A stretch of 64,000 nt of DNA from Paraburkholderia sp. (GTDB taxonomy: Bacteria > Pseudomonadota > Gammaproteobacteria > Burkholderiales > Burkholderiaceae). Below the pieces are notes generated by a model. It ran no database searches. It was given only the letters and a program-made list of their open reading frames with translations, and was not told the DNA's origin. A program made the translations under genes and the position numbers. The stretch lies in assembly GCF_004298475.1 (NCBI RefSeq), contig NZ_SCRP01000023.1, forward strand, positions 1 to 64,000, in the 5' to 3' direction. Shown piece after piece: positions 51,880 through 60,902 of the stretch; position 1 is the stretch's first letter; every line of letters starts with the position of its first letter.

Positions 51880-52465
51880 GAATCACAGGTCGGCATGATG
51901 AAGTTCCCGCTGCTACGCTGCAGTGCCGCATATGAGTAGCGATGCGAAGGACTTCGGAAGACGACCGCGTTCCAGTTGATGCAACGTTGGCCGTATGCGC
52001 GTTCGCAGCGGGAATGAACCCATGTTCAACGTCACCCAGTCGAGTGCAATTGTGAGAGTCCGTGGCCCTCTGGTCCGATGGCATCAAAGTCCTGCGAGGT
52101 GTCTTCGCAGCGACTGTGCCGCCATCGCCGATGGCAGTAGCGGCAGGCTTGCCTCTCGCCTGCTTTTATCCGCCATCACGATACTTTCGCGCCGGTCGGT
52201 CCGGCGCCGTAATGCCATCTCCGCGCGCGCGTTCATCGCCGTCCATACGGACGAAGTCGCGTCGCTGCTGCCCTAGCGCCTCTCCTTCCTGCGCTGTTCG
52301 CCGTTTCTGTCGTCTTTCGCCCGTGAGGCCAGTCGCCTCGCCAATGCGAAATGACTGCGCGCGTCCAACCACGGTTGCGCCGCACATCGGCAGGAAACGA
52401 ACCGCCTACATGATCTCTACGCGCAGCGCCATGCGTTAGCCAGGCGCTTGCTGCAATCCAGGGTT

Positions 52466-52490
52466 GCGGCCCCGCTTCTTGCGGGGCTGC
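52466..52490 (+). other. Stable hairpin upstream of puuD
   Basis: GCCCCGC (52469-52475) pairs with GCGGGGC (52481-52487) across a five-base loop and extends outward by TTGC/GCAA with one wobble. There is no T run. It lies 80 bases before puuD and may end upstream transcription or form part of the leader. Confidence 0.5.
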
Positions 52491-52519
52491 AAGGTCATGT
52501 CACACCCGCTGCATTTCCC

Positions 52520-52535
52520 GCAATTCATGAATTGC
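52520..52535. promoter_or_regulatory. Perfect 16-bp palindrome upstream of puuD
   Basis: GCAATTCATGAATTGC equals its own reverse complement. It ends 35 bases before the puuD ATG, a position where a bound protein would block transcription or the promoter. PuuR, encoded divergently, is the obvious candidate ligand, by inference. Confidence 0.55.
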
Positions 52536-52570
52536 GCATATCGGCGGACCAAGGAAGCAGAACTTTAGCC

Positions 52571-53380
52571 ATGCGAATGAAACCTCTGGTCGGCGTCACT
52601 GCCGATCGAAACATGACAGGCGCACATGCGTCGCACGTCACCGGCGAGAAGTACATCACCGCCGCCGTGGACGGCGCGGGCGCACTCGCGCTCGTGGTGC
52701 CCGCACTCGGCGCGCATCAGGCCGCCGCCGATCTGCTCGACGCCGTCGACGGGCTGCTCTTCACGGGCAGCTACTCGAACGTCGAACCGCATCATTACGG
52801 CGGTGCGCAGAGCGAGCCGGGCACGCTGCACGACCCGCACCGCGATGCAACCACGCTGCCGCTCATGCGCGCCGCCATCGAGGCCGGCGTGCCGGTCCTC
52901 GCGATCTGCCGCGGCTTTCAGGAAATGAACGTCGTGTACGGCGGCACGCTGCATCAACACGTGCACGCCGTGGAAGGCTTCGACGATCACCGTGAAAACA
53001 AGGCCGATTCGCTCGATGAGCAATATGGCCCGGCGCATCAGATCGCGCTCGTCGACGGCGGCCTGCTGCAACGTATCGCGCATGGCGCACGCGAGGCGCG
53101 CGTGAACTCGTTGCATGGGCAAGGAATCGACCGGATCGGCGCCGGGCTCGTGGCCGAAGCCCATGCGCCGGACGGGCTCATCGAGGCCGTGAGCGTCGCC
53201 AATGCACGCACTTTCGCGCTGGGCGTGCAGTGGCACCCCGAGTGGAAGCATGCGCAAAACGCCCTGTCCACCGCGATATTCCGTGCGTTCGGCGAAGCCT
53301 GCCGGGCACGCATGCTGGCCCGAATACCGGGCGGGGCCGCGAGTCCTGGCGCTGAAGCGCCTCGCACCGTCCACGCCTGA
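52571..53380 (+). CDS. puuD: Gamma-glutamyl-gamma-aminobutyrate hydrolase
   Basis: PuuD releases GABA and glutamate from gamma-glutamyl-GABA, the last step of the Puu pathway. The 269-residue class-I glutamine amidotransferase-like hydrolase has its catalytic triad in AICRGFQEMNV (Cys113) and GVQWHPEW (His222, Glu224), with GLLFTGSYSNVEPHHYG upstream. The ATG at 52571 begins MRMKPLVGVTADR; AAGGAAG lies about 13 bases upstream, and the ATG two codons later is an alternative. It opens the rightward operon; puuA follows after 31 bases. The C-terminal tail of about 25 residues is low in complexity. Confidence 0.94.
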   Translation: MRMKPLVGVTADRNMTGAHASHVTGEKYITAAVDGAGALALVVPALGAHQAAADLLDAVDGLLFTGSYSNVEPHHYGGAQSEPGTLHDPHRDATTLPLMRAAIEAGVPVLAICRGFQEMNVVYGGTLHQHVHAVEGFDDHRENKADSLDEQYGPAHQIALVDGGLLQRIAHGAREARVNSLHGQGIDRIGAGLVAEAHAPDGLIEAVSVANARTFALGVQWHPEWKHAQNALSTAIFRAFGEACRARMLARIPGGAASPGAEAPRTVHA

Positions 53381-53411
53381 AGCCGGCCCGAACACGATAG
53401 AGAGAACCATC

Positions 53412-54746
53412 ATGCAAGAGATCGACGAGTTTCTGAAAAAGCATCACATCACCGAAATCGAAGCCATCATCCCCGATATGGCAGGCATTGCGCGCGGCAA
53501 GATCATTCCGCGCAGCAAGTTCGAATCCGGCGAATCCATGCGGCTGCCGCAAGCCGTGATGATCCAGACCGTGACCGGCGAATACCCGGAAGACGGCAGC
53601 CTCACCGGCGTCACCGACCCGGACATGGTCTGCGTGCCGGATTCCTCGACGATCCGCATCATTCCGTGGGCCGTCGATCCGACCGCGCAGGTGATTCACG
53701 ATTGCGTCCACTTCGACGGCACGCCCGTCGAAATCTCGCCGCGCCGCGTGCTGCGCCGCGTGCTCGAACTCTATGAGGCGAAAGGCTGGAAGCCTGTTAT
53801 CGCGCCGGAACTGGAGTTCTACCTCGTCGACATGAACAAGGATCCGGATATCCCGCTCGCGCCGCCCATCGGCCGTACGGGACGTCCGGAAACGGGCCGC
53901 CAGGCTTACTCGATCGAGGCCGTCAACGAGTTCGACCCGCTCTTCGAAGACATCTACGAGTACTGCGATATCCAGGATCTCGAAGTCGACACGCTGATTC
54001 ACGAAGTCGGCGCCGCGCAGATGGAAATCAACTTCCTGCACGGCGATCCGCTCAATCTTGCCGACCGCGTATTCCTGTTCAAGCGCACGGTGCGCGAAGC
54101 GGCGCTGCGCCACCACATGTACGCCACCTTCATGGCGAAGCCGATGGAGAACGAGCCGGGCTCGGCCATGCACGTGCACCAGAGCCTCGTGAGCGCCGAA
54201 AGCGGCCAGAACCTGTTCACGGGTCAGGACGGCAAGCCCACCGACATGTTCTACGCGTACATCGCGGGCCTGCAGAAATACACGCCCGCACTGATGCCGA
54301 TCTTCGCGCCGTACATCAATTCGTACCGCCGCCTGTCGCGCTTCATGGCCGCGCCGATCAACGTTGCATGGGGCTACGACAACCGCACGGTGGGCTTTCG
54401 CGTGCCGTACTCGTCGCCCGCCGCGCGCCGCGTCGAGAACCGCATTCCGGGCGTGGATACGAACCCGTACCTCGCGATTGCCGCGACGCTCGCCGCGGGC
54501 TACCTCGGCCTCACGCAACATCTGAAGCCGACCGAGCCGCTCGTGAGCGACGGCTACGCGCTGCCGTACCAGCTTCCGCGCAATCTCGAAGAGGGCCTCA
54601 CGTTGATGAGCGCATGCGAACCGCTGAAAGACATCCTCGGCGAGAAATTCGTGCGCGCCTATCTGGCGTTGAAGGAAACCGAATATGAAGCGTATTTCCG
54701 CGTGATCAGTTCGTGGGAACGCAAACATCTGCTGTTGCACGTGTAA
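53412..54746 (+). CDS. puuA: Gamma-glutamylputrescine synthetase (glutamine synthetase family)
   Basis: PuuA joins glutamate to putrescine with ATP, the first step of the glutamylated route. The 444-residue protein has the glutamine-synthetase fold with changes typical of the GlnA-like subfamily: IIPDMAGIARGKIIPRSKF, ELEFYLVDMN, EVGAAQMEINFLHG, SAMHVHQSL, NSYRRLSRF, and RVPYSSPAARRVENRIPGVD. It lacks the adenylylation YDLPPE motif and the ammonium-site Asp region differs, in keeping with an amine substrate. It sits between puuD and a putrescine aminotransferase gene (17 bases away, with its own AAGGAG). Confidence 0.92.
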   Translation: MQEIDEFLKKHHITEIEAIIPDMAGIARGKIIPRSKFESGESMRLPQAVMIQTVTGEYPEDGSLTGVTDPDMVCVPDSSTIRIIPWAVDPTAQVIHDCVHFDGTPVEISPRRVLRRVLELYEAKGWKPVIAPELEFYLVDMNKDPDIPLAPPIGRTGRPETGRQAYSIEAVNEFDPLFEDIYEYCDIQDLEVDTLIHEVGAAQMEINFLHGDPLNLADRVFLFKRTVREAALRHHMYATFMAKPMENEPGSAMHVHQSLVSAESGQNLFTGQDGKPTDMFYAYIAGLQKYTPALMPIFAPYINSYRRLSRFMAAPINVAWGYDNRTVGFRVPYSSPAARRVENRIPGVDTNPYLAIAATLAAGYLGLTQHLKPTEPLVSDGYALPYQLPRNLEEGLTLMSACEPLKDILGEKFVRAYLALKETEYEAYFRVISSWERKHLLLHV

Positions 54747-54763
54747 CCGCAAGGAGACAAACA

Positions 54764-56197
54764 ATGAGCTACCGAATCGATGCGCCCGCAAGCGCCATCC
54801 AACCCGCCCCGACGATGCTGCACGCGCAGGCCGCGCGCTCCACGAGCGAGTACCGCGCTCTCGACGCCGCGCATCACATCCATCCCTTCTCGGACATGGG
54901 CTCGCTGAACGCGCACGGCAGCCGCGTGATCGTGAAAGCGAAGGGCGTGTATCTGTGGGACTCGGAGGGCAACAAGATCATCGACGGCATGGCCGGTCTG
55001 TGGTGCGTGAACGTGGGCTATGGCCGCAAGGAACTGGCCGACGCCGCTTACCGGCAGATGCAGGAACTGCCGTACTACAACACCTTCTTCAAGACGACGC
55101 ACCCGCCGGTCATCGAACTTTCGGCGCTGCTCGCCGAACTGTCGCCCGAGCCGTTCAATCACTTCTTCTATTGCAACAGCGGCTCCGAAGGCAACGACAC
55201 GGTGCTGCGCATCGTGCATCAATACTGGCTCACGCAGGGCAAGCCGTCGAAGAAGGTCGTCATCTCGCGCAAGAACGGCTATCACGGTTCGACCATCGCG
55301 GGCGGCACGCTCGGCGGCATGGGCTACATGCACGACCAGATGCCGTCGAAGGTCGAGAACATCGTTCACATCGACCAGCCGTATTTCTTCGGCGAGGCCG
55401 AAGGCGACATGACGCCGGAAGCGTTCGGCCTCGCACGCGCACAGCAGCTCGAAGCGAAGATCCTCGAAGTCGGTGCGGAGAATGTCGCCGCATTCATCGG
55501 CGAGCCGTTCCAGGGCGCAGGCGGCGTGATCTTCCCGCCCGCAACCTACTGGCCGGAAATCCAGCGCATCTGCCGCAAGTACGACATTCTGCTCTGCGCG
55601 GACGAAGTGATCGGCGGCTTCGGCCGCACGGGCGAATGGTTCGCGCATCAGCACTTCGGCTTCGAGCCGGACCTGATCACGATGGCCAAGGGCCTCACGA
55701 GCGGCTATGTGCCGATGGGCGCGGTGGGTCTGCACGACCGCGTGGCGAAGGCGATCATCGAGAACGGCGACTTCAACCACGGCCTCACCTATTCGGGTCA
55801 CCCGGTGGCGGCAGCCGTCGCCGTCGCGAACCTCAAGCTGCTGCGCGACGACGGCATCGTCGCGCGCGTGAAGGCGGACACCGGCCCGTATTTCCAGCAA
55901 CGTCTGCGCGAGACGCTCGGCAAGCATCCGATCGTGGGCGACATCTCGGGCGTCGGCCTCGTCGCCGGCATCCAGCTCGCCCAGGATCCGAAGTCGCGCA
56001 AGCGCTTTGCCAACGGCGGCGACGTCGGCACGCTGTGCCGCGACTTCTGCTTCAACGGCAACCTGATCATGCGCGCCACCGGCGACCGCATGCTGCTTTC
56101 GCCGCCGCTCGTGATCACGCGCGCCGAGATCGATGAAATCGTGTCGAAGGCGAAGGCCGCCATCGACGCAACCGCGCAACAACTGGGACTTATGTAA
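54764..56197 (+). CDS. spuC: Putrescine aminotransferase (SpuC-like, class III)
   Basis: This 477-residue PLP enzyme transfers the amino group of putrescine (or a related polyamine) to pyruvate, yielding 4-aminobutyraldehyde. It has DAAHHIHPFSDMGSLNAHGS typical of the SpuC/omega-transaminase group, FYCNSGSEGNDTVLRIV for PLP phosphate binding, DEVIGGFGRTGEWF and the Schiff-base Lys309 in MAKGLTSGYVPMG. AAGGAG precedes the ATG at 54764. Its place inside a Puu operon gives the cell both the glutamylated and the direct route; PuuC can act downstream of either. Confidence 0.92.
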   Translation: MSYRIDAPASAIQPAPTMLHAQAARSTSEYRALDAAHHIHPFSDMGSLNAHGSRVIVKAKGVYLWDSEGNKIIDGMAGLWCVNVGYGRKELADAAYRQMQELPYYNTFFKTTHPPVIELSALLAELSPEPFNHFFYCNSGSEGNDTVLRIVHQYWLTQGKPSKKVVISRKNGYHGSTIAGGTLGGMGYMHDQMPSKVENIVHIDQPYFFGEAEGDMTPEAFGLARAQQLEAKILEVGAENVAAFIGEPFQGAGGVIFPPATYWPEIQRICRKYDILLCADEVIGGFGRTGEWFAHQHFGFEPDLITMAKGLTSGYVPMGAVGLHDRVAKAIIENGDFNHGLTYSGHPVAAAVAVANLKLLRDDGIVARVKADTGPYFQQRLRETLGKHPIVGDISGVGLVAGIQLAQDPKSRKRFANGGDVGTLCRDFCFNGNLIMRATGDRMLLSPPLVITRAEIDEIVSKAKAAIDATAQQLGLM

Positions 56198-56274
56198 CGC
56201 CACTTGTCTTTGACCGGCGGCGTGCCGCGGGGCGCAGGCGTCGCCGGTCAACCTTCACTTCAGGGGATACCAAA

Positions 56275-57396
56275 ATGAGTGTTAGTCATCTTCGTCATGC
56301 GGTCGCGGCTGCCGCCCTCGCTCTGTGCGCGGGCCTCACGGCTACTTCGAGCCAGCCGGCGCGCGCAGCGGACGACGTATTGAACGTCTATAACTGGTCC
56401 GACTACATTGCGAAGGACACGATTCCGGGCTTTGAAAAGCAAAGCGGAATCAAGGTGAAGTACGACAACTACGACAGCGACGACACGCTGCAGGCCAAGC
56501 TGCTCGCAGGCAGCTCGGGCTACGACATCGTTGTGCCGACATCGAACTACATGGCCAAGCAGATTCAGGCCGGCGTGTACCAGAAGCTCGACAAGGCCAA
56601 GATCCCGAACCTCGCGAACCTCGATCCGGTGCTCATGCACATGATCGCGGACGCCGATCCGGGCAACCAGTACGGCGTGCCCTGGGCCTTCGGCACCGAC
56701 GGCATCGGCTACAACGTCGAGGCCGTCAAGAAGGCGCTCGGCGACAACGCGCCGGCCGATAGCTGGGCGCTCGTGTTCGATCCGCAAAATCTCTCGAAGC
56801 TCAAGGGCTGCGGCGTGTCGTTCCTCGATCAGGCCGTGGACGTGTTCGCCGCCACGCTGCAGTACATGCACAAGGACCCGAACAGCACGAATCCCGCCGA
56901 TTATCAGGCCGCCTTTGAAGTGCTGAAGAAAGTCCGCCCGTACATCACCCAGTTCAACTCGTCGGGCTACATCAACGACCTCGTCAACAACGACGTCTGC
57001 GTCGCGGTGGCCTGGTCGGGCGACGTCGGCATCGCGCACCGCCGCGCCGAGGAAGCCAAACGTTCGTATCACCTCAAATTCTCGAACCCGAAGGAAGGCG
57101 GTCTGCTGTGGTTCGACGTGATGGTCGTGCCGAAGGATGCGCCGCACCCCGAAGCCGCGATGAAGTGGATCAACTACATCGAAGATGCGAAGGTCAATTC
57201 GCAGATCACGAACGAAGTGTTCTATCCGACCGCGAACAAGGCCGCTCACCAGTTCGTGACGCCGGCGGTCGTGCAGGACACGACGGTGTATCCGCCGGAA
57301 GATGTCCTGAAGAAGATGACGCTGATGAAGCCGATGCCCGCCGATATCCTGCGTCTGGAAAACCGTCTCTGGGCGCAGCTCAAGACGGGCCACTGA
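56275..57396 (+). CDS. potF: Putrescine-binding periplasmic protein (PotF/SpuD type)
   Basis: This 373-residue receptor of the PotFGHI importer has a signal peptide (AVAAAALALCAGLTATSSQP region, cleaved before ADDVLNVYNWSDYI). Family motifs are VYNWSDYIAKDTIPGF, YDIVVPTSNYMAKQIQAG, VPWAFGTDGIGYN and AWSGDV. The Trp and Asp residues that hold the diamine in PotF and SpuD appear conserved (SDYI, WSGD, WFDVM). CAGGGGA precedes the ATG. It lies 77 bases after the aminotransferase; a 235-base gap separates it from potG. Confidence 0.94.
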   Translation: MSVSHLRHAVAAAALALCAGLTATSSQPARAADDVLNVYNWSDYIAKDTIPGFEKQSGIKVKYDNYDSDDTLQAKLLAGSSGYDIVVPTSNYMAKQIQAGVYQKLDKAKIPNLANLDPVLMHMIADADPGNQYGVPWAFGTDGIGYNVEAVKKALGDNAPADSWALVFDPQNLSKLKGCGVSFLDQAVDVFAATLQYMHKDPNSTNPADYQAAFEVLKKVRPYITQFNSSGYINDLVNNDVCVAVAWSGDVGIAHRRAEEAKRSYHLKFSNPKEGGLLWFDVMVVPKDAPHPEAAMKWINYIEDAKVNSQITNEVFYPTANKAAHQFVTPAVVQDTTVYPPEDVLKKMTLMKPMPADILRLENRLWAQLKTGH

Positions 57397-57631
57397 TGCC
57401 CTGAAAGCCCCTGAAGAAAACATGAAGGAGACACTGCGGAAGAGGGATCGCTCGACCCCTCCCCGCCTGAAGCCTGAAGTCTGAAGTCCGGTTGTGCCGC
57501 GCCGTATTCCGTGACGGCGCGCACGGCATCCCCCGAGCCTCGTTCGCAGTACTGATATCCGCGAGTCGCGTCATGCGCCCCGTGCGGGACCGCTCGCGCC
57601 TGCGATCAGAAAGGAACTACAAGGTTACATC

Positions 57632-58786
57632 ATGAATTCGACGTCAACAGTCAGCGCCAATGCGGCCGCGCGTGCATCGGGCGCCGCGGCTATCCCCAAC
57701 GACGCCTTCGTGCGAATCGAAAACGTCGTCAAGAAATTCGGCGACAGCACCGCCGTGGATCATGTCAGCCTGAACATCGCCAAGAACGAACTCTTCGCGT
57801 TGCTCGGCAGTTCGGGCTGCGGCAAGTCCACGCTGCTGCGCATGCTCGCCGGGCTCGAAACCGCCACGTCGGGCCGCATCTTCGTCGACGGCGAAGACCT
57901 CGCGACGCTGCCGCCGTATCGTCGCCCCGTCAACATGATGTTCCAGTCGTATGCGCTCTTTCCGCACATGAGCGTCGAATCGAACGTCGCATTCGGCCTC
58001 AAGCAGGAAGGCGTGCCGAAGAACGAGATCCGCGAGCGCGTGGCCGACGCGCTGAATCTCGTGCAGATGAGCCGATATGCCAGGCGCAAGCCGCACCAGC
58101 TTTCCGGCGGCCAGCAGCAGCGCGTGGCGCTCGCGCGCTCGCTCGTGAAGCGTCCAAAGCTGCTGCTGCTCGACGAGCCGATGTCCGCGCTCGACAAAAA
58201 GATTCGCCAGAAAACCCAGCTCGAACTCGTGAACATCATCGAGAAGGTCGGCGTGACATGCGTGATGGTCACGCACGATCAGGAAGAAGCGATGACGATG
58301 GCCAACCGGCTCGCCGTCATGAGCGAAGGCCGCATCGTGCAGATCGGCTCGCCGAGCCAGGTCTACGAATTCCCCAACAGCCGCTTTTCCGCCGAGTTCA
58401 TCGGCTCGACCAACCTCTTCGAAGGCAACGTGGTCGAAGACGAACCCGATCACATCTTCGTCGAAAGCGAGGATCTGGAAACGCGCATGTACGTGAGCCA
58501 CGGCGTCACCGGCCCGCTCGGCATGCCCGTGGGCATCTCCGTGCGCCCCGAGCGCGTGCGCGTCACGCGCGAAAAGCCTGCCTCGCAGCACAACTGGGCG
58601 CGCGGCGTCGTCACGAACGTCGCGTACATGGGCAGCTACTCGCTCTATCACGTGCGCCTGCCGGGCGGCAAGGTGGTCGTCTCGAACCTCTCCAGTTCGC
58701 ACCTCACGAGCGACGATGCGCCCGTCTGGAACGACGACGTCTATGTGTCCTGGTCGCCCGCCAGCGGCGTTGTGCTCACGCAATGA
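57632..58786 (+). CDS. potG: Putrescine ABC transporter ATPase (PotG type)
   Basis: This 384-residue ATPase of the putrescine importer has Walker A GSSGCGKST near residue 59, Q-loop FQSYALFPHMSVESNVAFGL, signature LSGGQQQRVALARSLVKRPK, Walker B LLLLDEPMSALDKK, H-switch VTHDQEEAMTMANR and a C-terminal TOBE domain (SVRPERVRVT). AAGGAACTACAAGG precedes the ATG. potH follows after 13 bases. The 235-base potF-potG gap is GC-poor in part and includes short CTGAAG repeats; it may house an internal promoter or processing site. Confidence 0.94.
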   Translation: MNSTSTVSANAAARASGAAAIPNDAFVRIENVVKKFGDSTAVDHVSLNIAKNELFALLGSSGCGKSTLLRMLAGLETATSGRIFVDGEDLATLPPYRRPVNMMFQSYALFPHMSVESNVAFGLKQEGVPKNEIRERVADALNLVQMSRYARRKPHQLSGGQQQRVALARSLVKRPKLLLLDEPMSALDKKIRQKTQLELVNIIEKVGVTCVMVTHDQEEAMTMANRLAVMSEGRIVQIGSPSQVYEFPNSRFSAEFIGSTNLFEGNVVEDEPDHIFVESEDLETRMYVSHGVTGPLGMPVGISVRPERVRVTREKPASQHNWARGVVTNVAYMGSYSLYHVRLPGGKVVVSNLSSSHLTSDDAPVWNDDVYVSWSPASGVVLTQ

Positions 58787-58799
58787 GGAGGATGCCAAC

Positions 58800-59786
58800 A
58801 TGAATACGTCTCTTCCCACTGCCAACGCGCAGGCCACGGCCGGGCGCAGCGGCGCGCCGCGCGCGGCGCTCGCGCGCTTTCTCTCGCGCCTTTTCTCACG
58901 CTTTGTGCCCTCGGGCCGCACCGCCGTGATCGGCATCCCGTTCCTGTGGCTGACGCTCTTCTTCGCCCTGCCCTTCGTGCTGGTGCTGAAGATCAGCTTC
59001 GCCGACCAGATCATGGGCATTCCGCCCTACACGAACCTCATCGAGATCAAAGACGGCGTCGTGCATTTCGCCATGCAGCTCTCGCATTACGCGTTCCTGC
59101 TGCAAGACGATCTGTACATCGCCACTTACATCAGCTCGCTCAAGATGGCTGCGGTCTCAACCATCTTCTGCCTGTTGATCGGCTTTCCGATCGCGTATTA
59201 CATCGCGCGCTCGAATCCGGCCACGCGCAACCTGCTGATGATGGGCGTGATGCTGCCGTTCTGGACGTCGTTCCTGATCCGCGTCTACGCATGGATCGGC
59301 ATTCTCAAGGATGACGGCCTGCTCAATCACGCGCTCATGGCCATCGGCCTGATTCATTCGCCGCTGCGCCTCTATCACAGCGACGCGGGCGTTTATATCG
59401 GCATGGTGTATTCGTATCTGCCGTTCATGGTCATGCCGCTCTACGCACACCTCGTCAAGATGGACCTCACGCTGCTCGAGGCCGCCTACGACCTCGGCGC
59501 GAAGCCGTGGGTCGCGTTCACGCAGATCACGCTGCCGCTTTCGAAGAACGGGATCATCGCGGGCAGCCTGCTCGTGTTCATCCCGGCAGTGGGCGAGTAC
59601 GTGATTCCCGAACTGCTCGGCGGCGCCGACACGCTTATGATCGGCCGCGTCATGTGGGACGAGTTCTTCAACAACATGGACTGGCCGATGGCGTCCGCAG
59701 TGACCGTTGCGATGGTCGTGCTGCTGCTCGTGCCGATGGCGGTCTTTCAGTATTACCAGGTCAAGGAACTGGAGGAAGCCAAATGA
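58800..59786 (+). CDS. potH: Putrescine ABC transporter permease (PotH type)
   Basis: This 328-residue inner-membrane permease has six transport segments after a 45-residue basic N-terminus. It carries IGIPFLWLTLFFALPFVLVL as first helix, the coupling loop VKMDLTLLEAAYDLGAKPWV (EAA motif) and PAVGEYVIPELLGGADTLMI typical of PotB/PotH. GAGGAGG precedes the ATG at 58800. Its TGA overlaps the potI ATG as ATGA (59783-59786). Confidence 0.94.
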   Translation: MNTSLPTANAQATAGRSGAPRAALARFLSRLFSRFVPSGRTAVIGIPFLWLTLFFALPFVLVLKISFADQIMGIPPYTNLIEIKDGVVHFAMQLSHYAFLLQDDLYIATYISSLKMAAVSTIFCLLIGFPIAYYIARSNPATRNLLMMGVMLPFWTSFLIRVYAWIGILKDDGLLNHALMAIGLIHSPLRLYHSDAGVYIGMVYSYLPFMVMPLYAHLVKMDLTLLEAAYDLGAKPWVAFTQITLPLSKNGIIAGSLLVFIPAVGEYVIPELLGGADTLMIGRVMWDEFFNNMDWPMASAVTVAMVVLLLVPMAVFQYYQVKELEEAK

Positions 59787-60694
59787 TCAAGCCCAACCGC
59801 GCCCTCTCGGCCAGCGTGCTCGCAGCCGGCTTCCTGTTTCTCTACATCCCGATCATCAGCCTCATCGTCTACTCGTTCAACGAGTCGAAGCTCGTGACCG
59901 TCTGGTCGGGATTCTCGCTGAAGTGGTACAGCGCGCTGCTGCGAGACGAAGAACTGCTCAGTGCTGCGTGGCTTTCGCTGAAGATCGGCCTGATGACCGC
60001 CTTCGCTTCGGTTGCGATCGGCACCTGGGCGGGTTATGTGCTCGCGCGCATGGGCCGCTTCAAGGGCTTCACGCTCTACACGGGCATGATCAACGCGCCG
60101 CTCGTGATTCCCGAAGTGATCCAGGGCATCTCGCTCTTGCTGCTGTTCGTTGCGCTCGAACAGATGCTCGGCTGGCCGAAAGGCCGCGGCATACTGACGA
60201 TCTGGATCGGCCACGTCATGCTCTGCGTCTCGTACGTCGCCATCATCGTGCAGTCGCGCGTGAAAGAGATGAATCGCTCGCTCGAAGAAGCCGCGCTCGA
60301 CCTCGGCGCGACGCCGCTCAAGGTGTTCTTCGTCATCACGCTGCCGCTCATCTCGCAGGCCCTGCTTTCCGGCTGGCTGCTCTCGTTCACGCTCTCGATC
60401 GACGACCTCGTGCTCTCCGCGTTCCTCTCGGGACCCGGCTCGACCACGCTGCCGCTCGTCGTGTTCTCGCGCGTGCGCCTCGGCCTCAATCCCGAGATGA
60501 ACGCGCTCGCCACGCTCTTCATTACCGCCGTGACGATAGGGGTAATCCTCGTGAATCAGTTGATGATGGCCCGCGAGAAAAAGCGCCTGCGCGACATGCA
60601 AATGGCCTTCGTGCAGCCGGATCCCGCAGAAGGCCAGAAGCCCGCAGCGCCCACGGGCGCCGTGGGCCAGCCGATCGGCCGCCGGGCGGCCTGA
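59783..60694 (+). CDS. potI: Putrescine ABC transporter permease (PotI type)
   Basis: This 303-residue permease has the PotC/PotI start LFLYIPIISLIVYSFNESKL, the EAA loop MNRSLEEAALDLGATPLKVF and LSFTLSIDDLVLSAFLSGPG. GGAGGAAG precedes the ATG. The last 30 residues are Pro/Ala-rich and outside the fold. It completes the importer with potF, potG and potH. A strong hairpin lies in the gap before the next gene. Confidence 0.95.
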   Translation: MIKPNRALSASVLAAGFLFLYIPIISLIVYSFNESKLVTVWSGFSLKWYSALLRDEELLSAAWLSLKIGLMTAFASVAIGTWAGYVLARMGRFKGFTLYTGMINAPLVIPEVIQGISLLLLFVALEQMLGWPKGRGILTIWIGHVMLCVSYVAIIVQSRVKEMNRSLEEAALDLGATPLKVFFVITLPLISQALLSGWLLSFTLSIDDLVLSAFLSGPGSTTLPLVVFSRVRLGLNPEMNALATLFITAVTIGVILVNQLMMAREKKRLRDMQMAFVQPDPAEGQKPAAPTGAVGQPIGRRAA

Positions 60695-60808
60695 ATGGCC
60701 TGGGTTGCCTGTGTTGCCTGAGCGGCACACATGAAGTATCCGGGGAGCACAACGCAGCAATACAACCTGAAGCACAACGCGAAGCGAGAGCGCGGTAACC
60801 GTGCGGAT

Positions 60809-60842
60809 CGATGTGCGGCTCGTGGGGACGAGCCGCACATCG
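60809..60842 (+). other. Perfect 15-bp stem hairpin between potI and the DUF3138 gene
   Basis: CGATGTGCGGCTCGT (60809-60823) pairs completely with 60828-60842 around a GGGG loop. No T run follows. It may protect or end the upstream transcript, or separate expression of the outer-membrane protein from the importer. Confidence 0.75.
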
Positions 60843-60902
60843 ACGGGGTATGCAGGCTAAACGCCGATGTCTTTGAAAAAACGACCCACAAGGAGAATCC
60901 TG

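Larger units (their letters stand above)
51648..52570. other. Long divergent regulatory gap of the putrescine locus
   Basis: No gene could be supported in these 923 bases; frames present have irregular composition and no family likeness. The part 51700-51900 is AT-rich and should hold promoters. It contains a GGGGTTT...AAACCCC inverted repeat (51721-51748), a TTGACG/TATCCT pair (51852-51879), a hairpin (52466-52490) and a 16-bp palindrome (52520-52535). The middle (52060-52440) has a base pattern like decayed coding sequence but I cannot identify it. Confidence 0.5.

Noticed and set aside
52062..52439. 125-codon plus-strand frame in the puuR-puuD gap
   Set aside because: Arg/Ser-rich, no family likeness, no good start signal; possibly decayed sequence, not called as a gene.
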